Source of the DNA: Typha latifolia
Lineage: Eukaryota; Streptophyta; Magnoliopsida; Poales; Typhaceae
Reading direction: 5' to 3'
DNA: 64,000 bases
NCBI GenBank assembly: GCA_019914945.1
Contig: CM034101.1
Span: 16,379,188 to 16,443,187 of the forward strand
Shown piece after piece: positions 48,001 to 62,603 of this stretch (position 1 is its first letter; the number at the start of each line of letters is the position of its first letter). The position numbers were made by a program, and so were the translations under genes. Below the pieces are notes generated by a model that worked only from the letters and a program-made list of their open reading frames with translations, had not been told where the DNA came from and did not search any database.

Positions 48001-51000
48001 AGCAAAAATCAAGTGTTTCACAATACCTTGTGATCCCGAAGGGAAGTTTCAATCCTAGATCCGTCTCATGCCTTATAAACTGGGAAGTGGCTGTTGCCAA
48101 TAGGCTAGCAGTAAGCTTGGCTACAGCGAAGCGCTTACCAAGCATGAAGGGATGTAGTTTGGATTGTTTTTTCAGCAAAATAGAAAACATTCTCCTCGAG
48201 CGAACTAGCATACCGTCTACTATGTATGTGACTTATGTGTTGGTTGGATGCAGAGACATTTGGTTGTGAATTCCAACGTGGCAGATAAAATCATATATCT
48301 GCATGGACTACCAATTCAATCTCCAGAACTGAATGAAAAAGTCAGAGTTCTAATAAGCATATGTATACCTATAGTATACCACCTAAACATCTCATTCCCT
48401 CTATGAGGGAAAAAAAGAAAGCCAATTCTACAGCACTGGGACTCGACAGGGAGCACTGCTGCCTGCTGGGAAGCTTGGTGTCTTTTCCTTAAGGTTCCCT
48501 CCCCATTTTGAAGCACACAGTCTCCACATCTCAGCATAACGAGCAGCAGTAGTCCAGTTCACGAGGTTCTACAACTGCTTGGCCCAGTCATAGTCAAGAT
48601 CTGACTTTGATCTTGGCTCAAAAGAAACACTACTTGTAATGTGTACTTTAACAGTTAGTTGATGGATACTTATATTGTTGTCTTATTATAGGTCATCCAC
48701 TTAGTCTATTTGAATCCCTTGTCATATTCAATGAATTATCATATGCATTGTTAATCATATTGATGCAAATAATGTTTAGACTTCGAGATAGCATTGATGA
48801 GATGCGTCGTTCTTTGGAAGCCAAGGAGAATGCCCTAGAGGGATTACAAAAGTCTATTCTTGAGAAAGAACAGGTATTTACCAGTTAGGTTATTGTTAAT
48901 TGTACTTTTCTTGGCTTGTAAGCTCTGCAACATATTCTTTTGATTGCCCTTGTTTATCACTTTGTTCTACAAGATATATACTCAATAATAATAATTTTTA
49001 CTTATTAATGCTTCTTCATGAGTTTTTCTAATTTAGCTAAACAAATCAGAGAAATTATACTTCTCTGGTTTGGCCTCAAATATCATCAAAATTTAGAGAC
49101 GTCTATTAAAGAACTAGTTCAAGACATGTTTTAAGTCTGTTTCTAATTTTGAAGAAAAATAAACCATAGAAATCCACCTTTTACTTTCAATTGTTCTGAA
49201 ATTGAATTCCAAATTGAGAGAACATGTTTGTAATGACCAATTAAAGGTTAAACCTTCATTCTTCACTTTTTTTTTTGGTATTTTCTTTAAGTTTTTGCAT
49301 GCCTTCCAAAATTGGAGAAATATATTTTGAGGTTCTACCTCAATTTTTGGTCTTTTTCTCCTCTCCCATAAACTCGGTGGTTATGAGCTTGTGAGGTCAT
49401 AAGCTGCTCCAAGATTATTTAGGATCCATGTTTCCCTCGAGATGATGGATATTATGGATACCTACATATCAGTGTTTATATTGGGTTGGCATGAGGCAGT
49501 GTGGAAGTATTCACCTGATCGGTGAAAAATTAAATAACAAAGAAAGTTGGTTGATCATTTTAATGCAGTCAACTCACATCACTAGTATAACCTTTTATGA
49601 ACTAGAATTGTATCTTAATTCAAGGTTTGGAACAGTATCGGGATTGGAATCAGCCATTAAAAAAAATGATACGTATTGGCCATATCGGCTGTATTGGTCG
49701 TATTGACCGTCTGTATCGAGTCGGACTATTTTTAATTACGTAAAATTCTAAATATTATTAAGAATGCAAAAGTTTTTCTAAAAATATATAAAAATAATAA
49801 AAATTTAAGAAAATAAAAATTAGTCACATATGAAGTCTAAAAACTATAAAAAAAATCGCTCAAGATTATAATGAATTCCTGTTATGAACCAAATCTGGAA
49901 TGATATGGATGTAAGAAAATTGTGAAATTTATATGGAGGTATCCTTGGAAGTTAGGGTTCTAATGAATCTAGTTTCACAAGAATCCGATATCTCGATGAA
50001 AAGTTATAAATGAAATAGTGAAGGAAGGTCGAAATAGGGCAGAATAGTAAATATCCGATGTTGCGGCAGTCGTCGGAGGGTAGTAGACGACCAAGGGTGG
50101 TGGTGGACGGTCGTAAGGTAGTGTTGCTACTAGTGGAGAAAAGTGGCTAGGGTTTAGAAGATTGAAATGCTTCCACAGCTATAATATACTCCTAGAAAGA
50201 TAAAGACGATCTAACAGCTACAGTAAAAGAAAATGATGAAAATATTAACTAGGCTAAATTCAAATTCTTTTAATGTTAATTATCAATACATGTTCACTCT
50301 TATTTATAGAAGTAAAAAATTCTAGCGGATCGGATCCATATGCGGATTATCCGATTTATTTGAAATTTAAAACAATAAGATAAAGCTAACTAACTAACTT
50401 GACTCGACTTAACCATATGGTCAGTTCGTAACAATTTCTTTAAACTTAATAAAATTTTATACTTGTAAATGACTACTGTAGAACAACAGTGAAGAGAGAT
50501 CTAGCAAGAAAAAAAGAGGAGTTAAAAAGTGGGTGAGGAAAAAGAAAATGAGAAATGAGAATTTTTTTTTTCCCGAATTCACCAAAGTGTGGAGTATAGC
50601 CGGAGGGCTCATCGGATTAGTCGTGGAATGAATTTGTGAAATGTGAGGGCGTAAGGAGAGTGTGCGACAAAAAGAGTGTTAAACTTTTAAAAAAGACAGT
50701 TAAGGATATCAATTACTAATATCTTCTAAGTTTATATACATTTTTAGATTCAACGTGCATGTTAAAAATATTTAGTTTCAGTCAATATTGTTGAGTTTCG
50801 GTTTCGGCCGATCATAGATTGAAACCAGTCACTAGACTAGCTTCAGGTTCGGATCGGCTGATTTTAGTAATCATGCCTAATTCTTAATAGGCATGTGTAG
50901 TCAGAGCTAGCATACAGTGATTACTGTAGAAATGTGTCATTGAATGAAGTCAACAAACCATATATGTAATAGTTTACGCTATTTGCTGATTTGCTTGTAC

Positions 51001-54000
51001 TCTGCCTCTTAAGCTACATTTCTACAAGTTTTACCACTATCCTTTTCTCAATTTAGAGAAATTATAGGACAAAGTCTTCTGATGCTTTTACAGATGCTAG
51101 AGCAAATTCAAAGTTCGTTCCAATCTGCAGATGAGAAAAGACAAGCATCAATTATGGAGCTTTCTGCTAAGCATCAGAAGGTTACATTTTTTATTTAAGT
51201 ACCAATTACTGACTACTTGATTTAATTATTAGCAGAAATAATTACCTTACACAATGTTTTCATTCCTTAATTTTGTATCCTGCTGCCTTGATATTTAGCA
51301 ATTAGAAAGTTTGGAGTCTCAACTCGCTGATGCTTTAGCAGAGAGAAGCAAAGCAACTGAAACGATATCTTCTCTGCAGGTAACCCATACTATCGCAGTT
51401 CTTAAAGGTCTTTGATATTGTATTATTTTCAAATGGTGGAACTCCGTTTTGGTTGTTCTGGTAGATTTTTGAGTGGTATGGCTGAGGGAGTTTTGGCTCA
51501 TTTTCTTTTGTCAAAGTGGCAAGCACAGCCTTGAGGTTTTGGGGTGGATAACTCTTTCATTTAAAGATGTGGCTTAGTTAACGTTGGTGGTAGAACAATC
51601 CTTATGCAGATTCAAGCAGTAGTGCTCCTTCTGACCCATTTAGAATTGGCAAACCTTATTATGGAAAAAGCTGGTTATATATCCAACATAGTATCCTAGT
51701 TGATCAGATTCAACCTCTAGGTGCCAGATATAATCTTAGACATGAAGCTTCTTCTTTGTAAAATTGACCTTTTCCTACATATTTGAGGTATTAGGAGCAT
51801 CTATGACATGTGGTCCTTCTCTTCATGCAATTATTGAGAAACTATAGGTAAGGGCATACTGTCACTTGTGGCAACTAGATAGATGATGTGACTGCTTCAT
51901 AACTTCAAGTATCGTTACAGATTAGGTTTGTTTGTAGTTCTCTAGATCCTGAACAATACGTGAGTTCTTAGATGAGACCTATGTGCACAGATATTCAACA
52001 TAACTGTGCAGAAATTTATGCATATTTATATGTGCTTCTTTTTATCCAATACTGCCATAAAAAGGTTGAACATCTTTCGAAAACCCTACTACTTCAACGG
52101 ACACAGTTCATGGTGCAGAATGCTTAATTGGCCTTTAAAATGTCTTAGTATCCTGCTTTAAGCTCAAAATAAAGTTCATTTTGGCACGAAATAGAATTGT
52201 CAAATGCCATTAGCATCATGGAGACTGAAAGATGTTTAAATTTGTCTTTGTTGGTAAATTGTCTTTATCGTCCTTCACAACTTCAAGACCGTCAAGCTCA
52301 CACTCATCTAGCATCTTGCATGCTTTAGGAAAATAAAGTCTATAAGCGGTATAATTGATAGTTGATACAATCAACTTCTCCCTGAACTTTCTCATAGCAT
52401 GTACTAGTACAAACTTTATTTTGATGCCATGGTTTTAGTTTACTATCTTGATTAAAGGGCAGGGTCAACTGTTTCTTGGTTTTCATTCATTATAACTTAT
52501 TCTCTTTATTTTTATTTCTTTTTGTATATCTTGTCCTAGACAATGGAAAGGAGAAAATAAAGTTGACGATTATTGTGAACGACATGATTTCTGATATTAT
52601 GTTCTTAACTTTTACCAGATGCTGCTAGCCGAAAAAGATTCAGAAATTGCAGAAATTGATGCAGTTTCTACTGGTGAAGCTGTACGACTTGGAGCTGCCA
52701 TGGAGGAGCTGAAAGCGGAGCTTGTTCATCTAAAAGATCAGAACGTAAGAATGAAATCCGCATTTATTTTGTCATTTTGTTTGGGTAAGCAAGGATCAAA
52801 TGTTTGGGAAGAGGTTTAGAGTCCTTTAAAATCTTGGATGTCAAAATTAATTTAGGGGAAAGAAGGAAGATAAGAGACATAACCTGTTTGACGTTTAAAC
52901 GGTGGTGATATAGTCAATTGATACTTCTTAACAAAACCAGTAGCATTCAGTTAAGCCAAATACAAATATGTTAAAAGAATGTTTGCTGTGGTTATTTTCA
53001 GTGAACATCTGATTGCCTCATATGTCAATTTGACCAATATTTGTATTCATTTTCTCATGATGGTATGACATACAAACACTTACTCTTAGATCTCATGAAC
53101 TATTACTACAAGTTTATATCAATTAAAAATGTCTTACTTTGCTTGATTTGCTTTGTTCCATAAAAAATTCAGTGTAATTTGAATAGCCGGAACATTTCTA
53201 GCCATAACAGTTTTCAAGAAGAAATTAGCCTCAACCCTTATAGTTGGGTTTGTTCTGTGCATTTGCCCTGGGTGAGAGGCCGAAGATACTCTTTTTTGAG
53301 ACCTCATCAAGTCAAGGGATTCTGAAGGCCCCATGGTTGATCCACGGACCTCTCCCTCTAGCTTTTGCTTTGAGTCCTTTCCTTATATCGGGAAAAGCAA
53401 AAGCTTAAGTAGGCCCCCTGTCAAAAGATGAATTCTCCAACCAAATTTTCTAGAGTTCTCCAATTTTTTGTTTCTTTTATGTATACTTAGGTGCCTTCAA
53501 GGTTTCATGTACCTTTGCCACACGTTGTTTCAAAGGCTTCATAATTGCCACTCAGCATAAACTGGTGTGCTCCTGCGTCATGAAGAGGCTGGGAGTGGTG
53601 GGAGGAGTGTGATGCAACGGGGATAGAGAATGATACTCCCAAGGAGAGGGCAAGAGGGAGGAAAAATCATCACCATGCTGTTCCATCATAATGAAGAGGT
53701 ATACTAGAAGACGGTCTGCTCCTTTGTGGATAGGTGGCATACAGAGAAGCACGTACAATATCCCCACAATTTTCTCTTGATGCATCATGATGGCTATTTC
53801 CATGCTGGCACCTCTATGGCACGAGATGTGCTACGCGGCACTGCATGTACTGGGTGGCACATAAATCCTTGATTGCTCTTGCTTTTTGAGAATTTCTTTT
53901 ATGTTTTTGTGACATTTGACCTATTCAGACTAGGTACTTTGCTTTTTAGAGGCAATTGCAACTTATTAGATATCATGGAGGAGATCACTGCTGGAAAAGA

Positions 54001-57000
54001 ATGAACTATACAAAACTGCACTAGTTTTACTCAATATAATCCTTATGTGTGATGTAAAATCCAAAATTAGCCTTGATTTTCTGATAACTGGAAGCTACTT
54101 ATCTTGCAATCAACAGATGCTATATAGAACCTCTAATTCAACTAATTTCTTTCAGAGCTATTTATTCTTTAATTTCTTTTATCAATTGTTGAGTGGTAAC
54201 TACAGGTGATTTTTCCTTTAATAAATCTTTCAGAGTGACTGTGTTTTTCCTCCAAAATTTTCTCTCCTTTTTTGGATTATTAAAAGGTTACTTGTTATAT
54301 CACTTGCAGTTCTTCGTTTTTTAATTTATGTGATAATTTATCATTTGTATGCATGATTATTGTAGGAAAAAGAAAGGCAGAACTGGGAAGCAGCTTGTCA
54401 AGCCTTGAGAGGGAAGCTGGAGGCATCTGAGAATACATGTCTACGATCTGAAATAGAATCTGCTAAAATTAGAAGTACATTTACTAGAACTGTGATTTCG
54501 ATTATTTCTTCTGGTTAAAAGTTAAAACATATTGTCACTTTTGTTGACTTTTATAGGTCAGTTGGAATTAGAAATATCTACACAAAACCAATTATTGCAT
54601 ACAAGAGACGCCGAATTGCTTGCTGCCAAAGATGAGGTATAATGTCTGTAATAGCACATAACTATATGGTAATCACATTTTAAAGAGTATATGTTGTGTT
54701 CTGGGATCTTATAGAATATAAAGTCAATATAAAGATTTTGAAAGCACTTAACTATTTAGAAATGTCTACAATGTAGCATTGAAGATTTTTTGCTATTCTT
54801 GTTGATCAGCTGTCATTCCAATGCCTTCTTGGCACTAATAAAGAGTAATATCTTGATACTTCTCTTATGGCATTTTGCTCAATTCAAGTTTTTGAGGCAA
54901 TACTTGTCTCTTTAGCATGTCACATACCACTTTGTGCCATCCCTCAACCTATATTATGCCTATAAAAGTATATATTGTTGACATGCTGGGTGCCACAATA
55001 AGTCAATTCGAAATAATAGGATTTTTTCTTTCATGAAATTAAAACTTAAAAGCACATTTACCACCTATTATATGTTGTAGTTTATTGAATTGTGTATATA
55101 TATATATGTATATAATCTTCAACTCTTCAAGTATTTGACTCTCCTGTGTACTAAGTAAAAGTGTAAAACACCTTCTCAGCAGAAATATTGATATTAAGTG
55201 CACTTGAATGTCAGAGATCTCATGAAGACATAGGCAATATCTACATGTTGCAACTAAGTAAGCTGCTTAATTTGCCTATATCTAGATACTTCATATTGGT
55301 TTTATGATTTTTAAAATTAGCTTAGGTATTCTTATGAGTCAGTAGTGGTTTTAGCTATTTTCAGTTAAAACAAGTCAACTAATGGAAGTTCAGTCATACA
55401 AGTGGCCTGCTATTAGGCTCCAAACAACTTAACCAAATTTGAAAGTAAGTTCTCTTTCAGGCATAACCAGTCTGGACTAACCAAAATGAAATTTCATATT
55501 TACATGTATTCCCTATACTTACGCATGCTAACCGCATGGGTTAGTAACTTAGTATGTATTGTACCTTGGCAACAGTGATTCAGAGGAATAATCTTGATAA
55601 TCCCCGTGCTGAGCTACTGCCTCATATTTCCCCTTCATGCAGTGTCATGCAACCCAATATGGGACATGTATAGGGACCAGTTCACTTGTTGTGCTTACCC
55701 ATGTCAGTTATTTACCGTGTTAATAGTTCACCAGCCATGGTGTTGTGCCACGATCTGTAAATTATTGTTTGAGTTAATAATCGATTTTGATGAAGCTCGA
55801 AGTCTCTCCTTTATATAGTTTCTGTTATTATTCTCTCTGATACAGTACCATTTGTTTGTTTCCTGAAAATTTGTTTAAGCTTTTTATTCATTCGATTCAT
55901 TCAACATGATTATATAGTTTATACTGTAAGTGGACATTCCATTTATGTTGATCACATTTAAACATGGCAAATTGAATTACTTGTTAGTGTTCATGATGAG
56001 GAGGCATGGGTTGCCACAAGCTTTGCCGCGAGGCTGCCTAAAAGGCATGCCACTGTTTTTATGATTAAAATTCCTAAATCTGACTTTTCGAATTTGTGGA
56101 GTTCTGGACCTTGTTACATGTGTCCCTTTTCTCTTTTACATTACTTGAAGAAACATCAGCTTTAGCTAGGTAAAATTTGTAGTATCTCGTTTAATTTTTC
56201 TACTGAAAGTGACATAAGATAGCATCAAGCCCTCAGGCATATCTAAAGCTGTCCTACAGCCCAATCTATGGTCTTTTGAGGAAATATACTCTAAGCGCTT
56301 CAGCTGGCTTAACATTAAAGATTCTCACTAGTTATTACTTGCACAACTTGCTAAAACTATAGCAGTTATCTAAAATGCAGTTTATGACTATATTGACCTG
56401 CACATTTACTTAGCACCTATGTATGAAGTTGTCCCCTAGGTATAGTATAAGGATACATGACTATTAACAGGATTGCATTCTCAATCTTCTAGAGTCGAAG
56501 TCTCAAAGTGTGCAAAGAAAAGTGATTTACTATTCAGGCCTGCATGTAGGGCAAGACAGTGATGATAATCATTTGGAGCAGTGTTTTGTCTCACCTCAAT
56601 ATCATATTGGCATGTTTTTCAGTAGATTTTTTGGTTTTCTGATCCACCAGTTATCTGTTATCTTTGCAGATTGAGCATCTGGAAGGTGAGTTTTCTGCAT
56701 ATAAGATCCGGGCACATGCACTTTTGCAGAAGAAGGATGCTGAGCTATCGGCAGCTAAAAACTCAGACATAGTCAAAGCCCAAGAGGAGGCCTTGAAAGT
56801 ATGAACTTCCATCAATTAACTCTCCAGTGTTTATACATAATTGATTTTTTCTTTTGCAAATACTCGGCTGTAATTGGTTATAAGGCAGATAATCCCCTAC
56901 ATTATACTTATTTGTAGTTGCCCCTGGTTTACTAATTTATTTTCAAGTATTTCCTGTATTACCAAGGTGGTAGTTCTGTAGTTGCAGTATTTTAATATAA

Positions 57001-60000
57001 TATATAATGCAAGGGATAGTATGCAATTATGAATAACTCGAGGTCTATCTGCAATATATCATACTACAGGGTGATATTTGTAAAATGTGTAATTTAATAA
57101 ACTACAATGTCTGCAAAATCAAATGGTCCAAATTTTCAAATGTGGCGACTTTGATTGGTGCATTTTGTTTGGAATTATGTGTCCCAAGAAGCCACAAGGC
57201 CCACAAGATAAATTCAAATAGTAGGATCCTACACTCAAAACTAGGTCTGCCTATTATGATTACATTGAAGATATATTATTGTGATGTTCATATTGGCATA
57301 TTACTTGCAATTATGTGTTTGCATTGCAAATACAGTTGATATTAAATTATTAACTACCATCTAACGGTTCCCATTTATATGTGGGGTGATCTGCAAATAC
57401 ATATAACACAGGGTGGTGTCCACTGTCCACATGTAACCTTCTTGCAGGACAGTACCAATCTTTATCTTTCCTTCATAATTATGGTCTATTATTACTCCAG
57501 GAAGCTGAAAAGGAAGTAGGAGCTGCTCTGGCAGAAAGAAATAAAGCCATCCAAGATCTTCAAGATGCTTTGTCTATGCATGATAAAGAAATTGAAGCAA
57601 GGTGAATGAGCTTTTGTAGCAAAAGCCTGGATTATATAGATTTTGTTCTAAGCTCATTTCTCGAGAACTTTTTACAATGTAATTTCAGGATGCTCTGTCG
57701 TGATGTTGTCAATATGGTCAACTGTAACTACAACCAAAATTTGTGGATCTAGGTTTTGTACTTCAATATAATTAGCCTGCAAGGTAGAAATGACTACTTA
57801 TTTTATATCGAATTTGAGTACTAAACCTACATGGCATTGCTTGTTCTATATGTTATGGCGAACAATTTTCTTAAATCCTGAATTAAATTCTTCAATGTAC
57901 TCAAATTAGGAAGACTTTATGAGGGAACTTTACAAATGGACTTTCTTTTATTCTGGATAATATAGTGTTCTACTCTTTTCTTGATTTAAACAGCTGTTTT
58001 ACTGCATAATATACTACTCTATAACTTATTATACCATTTTTATTCAAAGCCCAATTAAATAGCTGGAACACTGGGAATGATATGGACATGTATCTAATTT
58101 TGCTTTCAGGGATGCAGCTCTTGCTGATGCTGATCATCGGCTAAAGAGTATCAACCTGAAACTTGATTCTGCTACTGCTGAATACCTGTCAGAAAAGGAA
58201 TCTTGGCAAAAAGACTTGGAAAAGATGGAAGAAAGCTGGAGATGTAAGTTGTCTCAAACCTATTTATCTATTTCGATTAACTTTTTCCTGTCCTTTCTTG
58301 TAAAGAAATAGGATTGAGGAAATCAAGTAAACATTTTGCAGTGAAATATAACGCACTGGAGGCTCAGATCATTGCTCATAAAGAAGATCATTCTCAACAT
58401 GATTTAGAAGAACTTAAGTTACAATACGGAAAATTGAAGGTTTTTTTCTCACTTTTATAAGTTCAGTTTGCTTTTTCTTTTTTTCTTTTTTTCTTTTTTT
58501 CTGGCCAACCACCACTTTTGACTTGTAGGAAGAACATGAGACATTCCGTGATATTGCTGATAGAATGATTGACGAGAAAGAAAAGGAAATTGCTAAACTG
58601 ATAGAAGATAATAAGAATCTCCAGCACTCCTTGGAATCAAGAGCATATGTAAGTTACTCTCCTAGATCTTTTATCCTCCATAAGTGCTACTCTTTCTTTA
58701 TATTTTGTTGAGTTACAAATTATAGTATATCACACTTATATTAATTAATTCATATAGACTCTTTTTGCAATCTGTGGCCCACAAATCTTCGACCTGAAAA
58801 TTTGAGCTCTCATCTGGTGTTCAAACTAATGACTGATGCAACTATTTAGAATTTCAAACAAAGATATAAAAGAGTACATTATACATACGTAATGATGTGG
58901 TGGCCCCTACAAGAATAGTTACGTAGCCTCCCCTATAATGATATCAATCTTCATTCTATGTTAAATAAAATAGTTGACTTGTACAATGTAGCATTTTACT
59001 GCAAATCATGCTCATAGTCAGTAGTATTAGCATATAATAAACTCAACTGTTTATTCTCTTAATTTTTGTCAGAATTTTCTCCTCTTCATGTCTGTCTTTG
59101 ATTGACCTGTTTTCTGTTTTTCCCTTTTCCTTAATGCTTATACTGAAGTTGACTGCATGGGGTTGTAGTGCAGTATCAAATAGTGGTAGTATTTTCTGTT
59201 TCTTCATATATGATTTCATTGCAAGAAAAATACTTTACATGATTTTTAACATACAATGTTTTTCAGGTTGATCGTAATGACAAACATACCTCAGGTAATT
59301 GAAAAAATGAGATCACATTTGAATCTTACTATTATTTTTTTTCTTTTAGTCAAGTTATTGGTCATAATTGTTGTTTTATATGATTTGTTTCAGCATCTCT
59401 GAAACAGGACACACAAATGTTGAACACTGCAGCTGCCGAACAACAGATTCTGGTAGTAGCATGCTATAACTGTTTCAGATTGGTTTCCAACCAGAATTCA
59501 TCATTTTCCTGTGTGAAACTTCCAAATAACTGGCATGTGTGATAACACCAAACCTTCGACCCAACTAAGCAATAGATGGCAGACAGAACTCTCTTTTTTG
59601 CCTCTCTCCTCCAGCATTTTTATTCTTCCACCAAGCATTATTGTTTAGTTTATTAGTATTTTACGATGTATTTCTCTGGTTATATACATCTGTTTCAAAA
59701 TGCCTCAGATTATAAACCTCAGCCTACAAATATGCAAAAGGAGCCGAGGACCTCTTCTCACTAACAGGAAATGTGAAATATAATACTCTAGTTAATAACA
59801 AATATTGCATTACTTAAAGAACACTGAATGAAAAAGGAATAAAGATCTCCATCCATGGTTTTTGTGTCCAATTTCAGATTTTGGCTAGACAACAAGCTCA
59901 GAGAGAGGAAGAACTTGCTCAGTCACAGCGTCATATTTTAGCACTTCAGGTCAGTTCCAGCTACTCATGTATTTACTTGTTTCACATTCCATTATTAAAT

Positions 60001-62603
60001 CTTCTTTTTCTTTTCTTTTCTTTTGCAGGAAGAGATTGAAGAACTTGAACGTGAAAATCGTCTTCATAGTCAACAGGTTGGAAGCTTGCTTTACATTTGA
60101 TTAGCTTTTCAGGCAGCTCCCAGATTCCAGACAATTTCTTCTATTCAGTAAATCGTTTTTTTTATATTGCATACTAATGAGTTATGATGTTACTTGTTAG
60201 CATTAGCATCTACATGGTAGGTATACTTTGTTTTCTTTTTTTCAAGAATATTAAGTGTACTTTGTTGGAAAGTTAGGCTGTTCATGAATTAGGTAATTTT
60301 ACTCTTTTGAAGCAATATAAGTTTTTGTTCTTCTAATACAGGTTATTATGCAGCATTAAACCTTTTTAACTTTAATTCTTGTGACTTGTGAGGATACATA
60401 CTATTGCTGCAAGGGGAAGGGGGATTCACAATGTTCACTGAAGTTGCTGGACAATTTTTTGTGATCTGTTAGGTTATTTGATTTAGTCTGTTTTTGTCTT
60501 CCCAAGTTCCCTGCTACTGTTGATCAATTACATGCGCTGATGCACTACCTTGTGGCGATCCTAGATTCATTTCATTTTTTCAGTTAGACAAAAGTTAACC
60601 GGATGTGATTAACAAAGGTGACAAATTTGTTTTGCCTGATCGGGCTACATGAGTTCCCTTGCTGCTTTATGCAATAAGTACTTCACACCAACTCTGCCAT
60701 CATGGTCAGCTAAGTTTCTACTTTGGCCCTTTAATCATCGTTTTTGGTGATGATAAATATCATCATCTATCTCTAATATCTAGTCATCTGATGGCAGTAG
60801 TTCTTTCTTCTTCTTATTTTTGTATTTGGACATCTTTGTTTCTTTCCTCTCATACATATTCATCTCAAGTTAATTTCTAATCATTCTGCCTATCATTGAC
60901 TTGTAGTTCAAAGTTTTCAGTCAACCAATATCCTGTCCTCACCTCAAATATTCAACCTTGAGTTTCATGAAAAAAATTCTCGTGGAGTCTTAGTGGTAAG
61001 CAAAATTGCACACTGCTTAGCACTTCATTCCATGGATTGCCGTGTCAGCACAGTATCGGCACAAGGGGCATGGCAACCCTCCTCTCTCCTCGTCGTTGCA
61101 AACCCGTTGAAGAAGGTGAGTAACGGTGGAGAGTACGAAGCCATCACCCTCCTCTTTCTTTCTCTCAGGTGTGTGCCCTAATCAAGGTTGACAGTGGGTT
61201 TAAAAGCTCTTAACAGGTCGAGAATAAAAGATCCTATTTGTGGATTTAACTTAGTAAAGGACGAGAGAGAAAGAGAGAGGAGAGGGCGGTGCCGATGAGA
61301 CGTTCATCAGTAGTGAAAACTCCCTTTCTCTTTCACCTCTTTTTCTCTCCTCTTGCATGGGGTGGCGACGGAGCTCTATTCTTGCCGCACGATCGGCAAC
61401 TGCTGCGACATGGCAATCTTTGCTTCATTCTCCATAATCTTTTTCCATATAGAATAATACAATATCTTGATCACACTGTGTCCTGCTACAGTTCTATACC
61501 AAACATTTCCACTATTTTCAACATGAATGATAAGGTAATGCGGTTTACCTACAATTGCTACAAATTTTTTCACACATAGGTTTCCATTAAATTTATCTTG
61601 CTCTCTCTTCCTAAGCAATATTCATAGTTCTTCACTTTATTCCATTAATTCAATCTTCTGCTCTAGTAAGTGCTTAAATTTTACAAATTAGAGTCAATAA
61701 GTCTCAAGGATACTGCTATCACCTAATTCTCCCTGCAGTTGTCTTTTTAGGTCAGATTATTGAGTATCTTTGCATTTGTCCATTATTTGATCATTTATTA
61801 ATTTCATTCTAATAGTCTCTTTCAAGTTGGTTTATAACAGCTGTGTTCACAATCCTTTTTCTTTTGGCTCTATTCAAAGGAGAATACAGCAATGTCAATG
61901 AACTACAATTACACCTGTCATCTGAAATTATGTCTGAACTCAGTAGTTCCATTTCATGGTTCTAAATAGTCAGCATGGCCGAGCACAACGAAGTTTGGAT
62001 ATTACAAATTCACTATTTAGATGTTATTTCATAGTTGCTCATGACTCCTATAGGAGGCAATGTTGAAAGCTGAGCTCCGCAATGTGGAGAGATCGCAGAA
62101 GCGAGAAGGGGTAGATATGACATATCTCAAAAATGTGATCATGAAGCTGCTTGAAACAGGTATTTTAAAAGTTAAAACTTGCCAAAAATCTCCTTTCTCA
62201 ACTGTAAACTATGTTAGGTTCCAATCTGAGCATGAAAATGTTTGCAGAACTTGACTAGTTCTCGTGTGTCACAGGAGAAGTGGAGGCATTACTTCCTGTT
62301 GTTGCAACCCTATTACAATTCAGCCCTGAAGAGGTAAACCAAGCAATTTTCATCCTTGGCCTTCTTACACTTCCAGAATGCCACTACCCTTGAAGATGCT
62401 CTTTGCTGTTCATAGATGCTGCTAGCAAACTATTCATATTAATGTTAATTAGTGATGCTTCTACATTTCATTCTTATACTTGGCTGCAGACCAGAAAGTG
62501 CCAACTAGCCTACCGTTCCTCACATGATGCTCCAAGTCCTGCAGCTTCACTGTCTGAAACTGGTTCTACACCTCAGTCTCTCTTTTCAAGATTCTCCTTT
62601 TAA
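45047..62603 (+). CDS. GRIP: GRIP-domain golgin, 807 aa, 21 coding exons
   Basis: Long coiled-coil tether of the trans-Golgi. Exons: 45047-45539, 46295-46410, 47109-47278, 48780-48873, 51094-51180, 51299-51379, 52619-52744, 54366-54474, 54557-54636, 56670-56798, 57501-57601, 58110-58243, 58342-58439, 58529-58648, 59267-59294, 59394-59452, 59878-59949, 60029-60076, 62054-62159, 62275-62333, 62490-62603; 2424 nt, phases agree. An acidic N-terminus is followed by heptad-rich sequence (LGRLHKRAKQR-like, KEKEIAKLIEDN, EEIEELERENRL). The C-terminal GRIP domain is at ~733-772: VDMTYLKNVIMKLLETGEVE with the conserved Tyr739, then LPVVATLLQFSPEE. In Arabidopsis GRIP this domain binds ARL1 GTPase and recruits the protein to the Golgi. 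A Ser/Pro-rich tail ends LFSRFSF. Length is close to the Arabidopsis protein. Exon 15 is a 28-nt microexon. Introns 4 and 18 are about 2 kb. Confidence 0.93.
49610..50890. mobile_element. probable transposable-element insertion in GRIP intron 4
   Basis: Within a 2.2-kb T-rich intron, this block differs in texture. It opens with repeated TATTGG/CGTATTG motifs (about 49668-49720), has a GC-rich patch with GTCGTCGG, GTAGTAGACG and GGTGGTGGTGG (50055-50125), and closes with TTTCGGCCGATC and GGTTCGGATCGGCTG (50795-50865). No ORF for a transposase and no clear terminal repeats were found, so class and exact ends are unknown. Confidence 0.4.
53360..53405. repeat. inverted repeat with perfect 12-bp arms in GRIP intron 7
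   Basis: AGCTTTTGCTTT at 53360-53371 is matched by AAAGCAAAAGCT at 53394-53405 with a 22-base loop. The region around it (53270-53830) is less AT-rich than the intron and may be an old insertion. Confidence 0.8.

Noticed and set aside
53552..53803. 83-codon minus ORF in GRIP intron 7
   Set aside because: No known domain, and it is flanked by AT-rich intron sequence with no splice partners.
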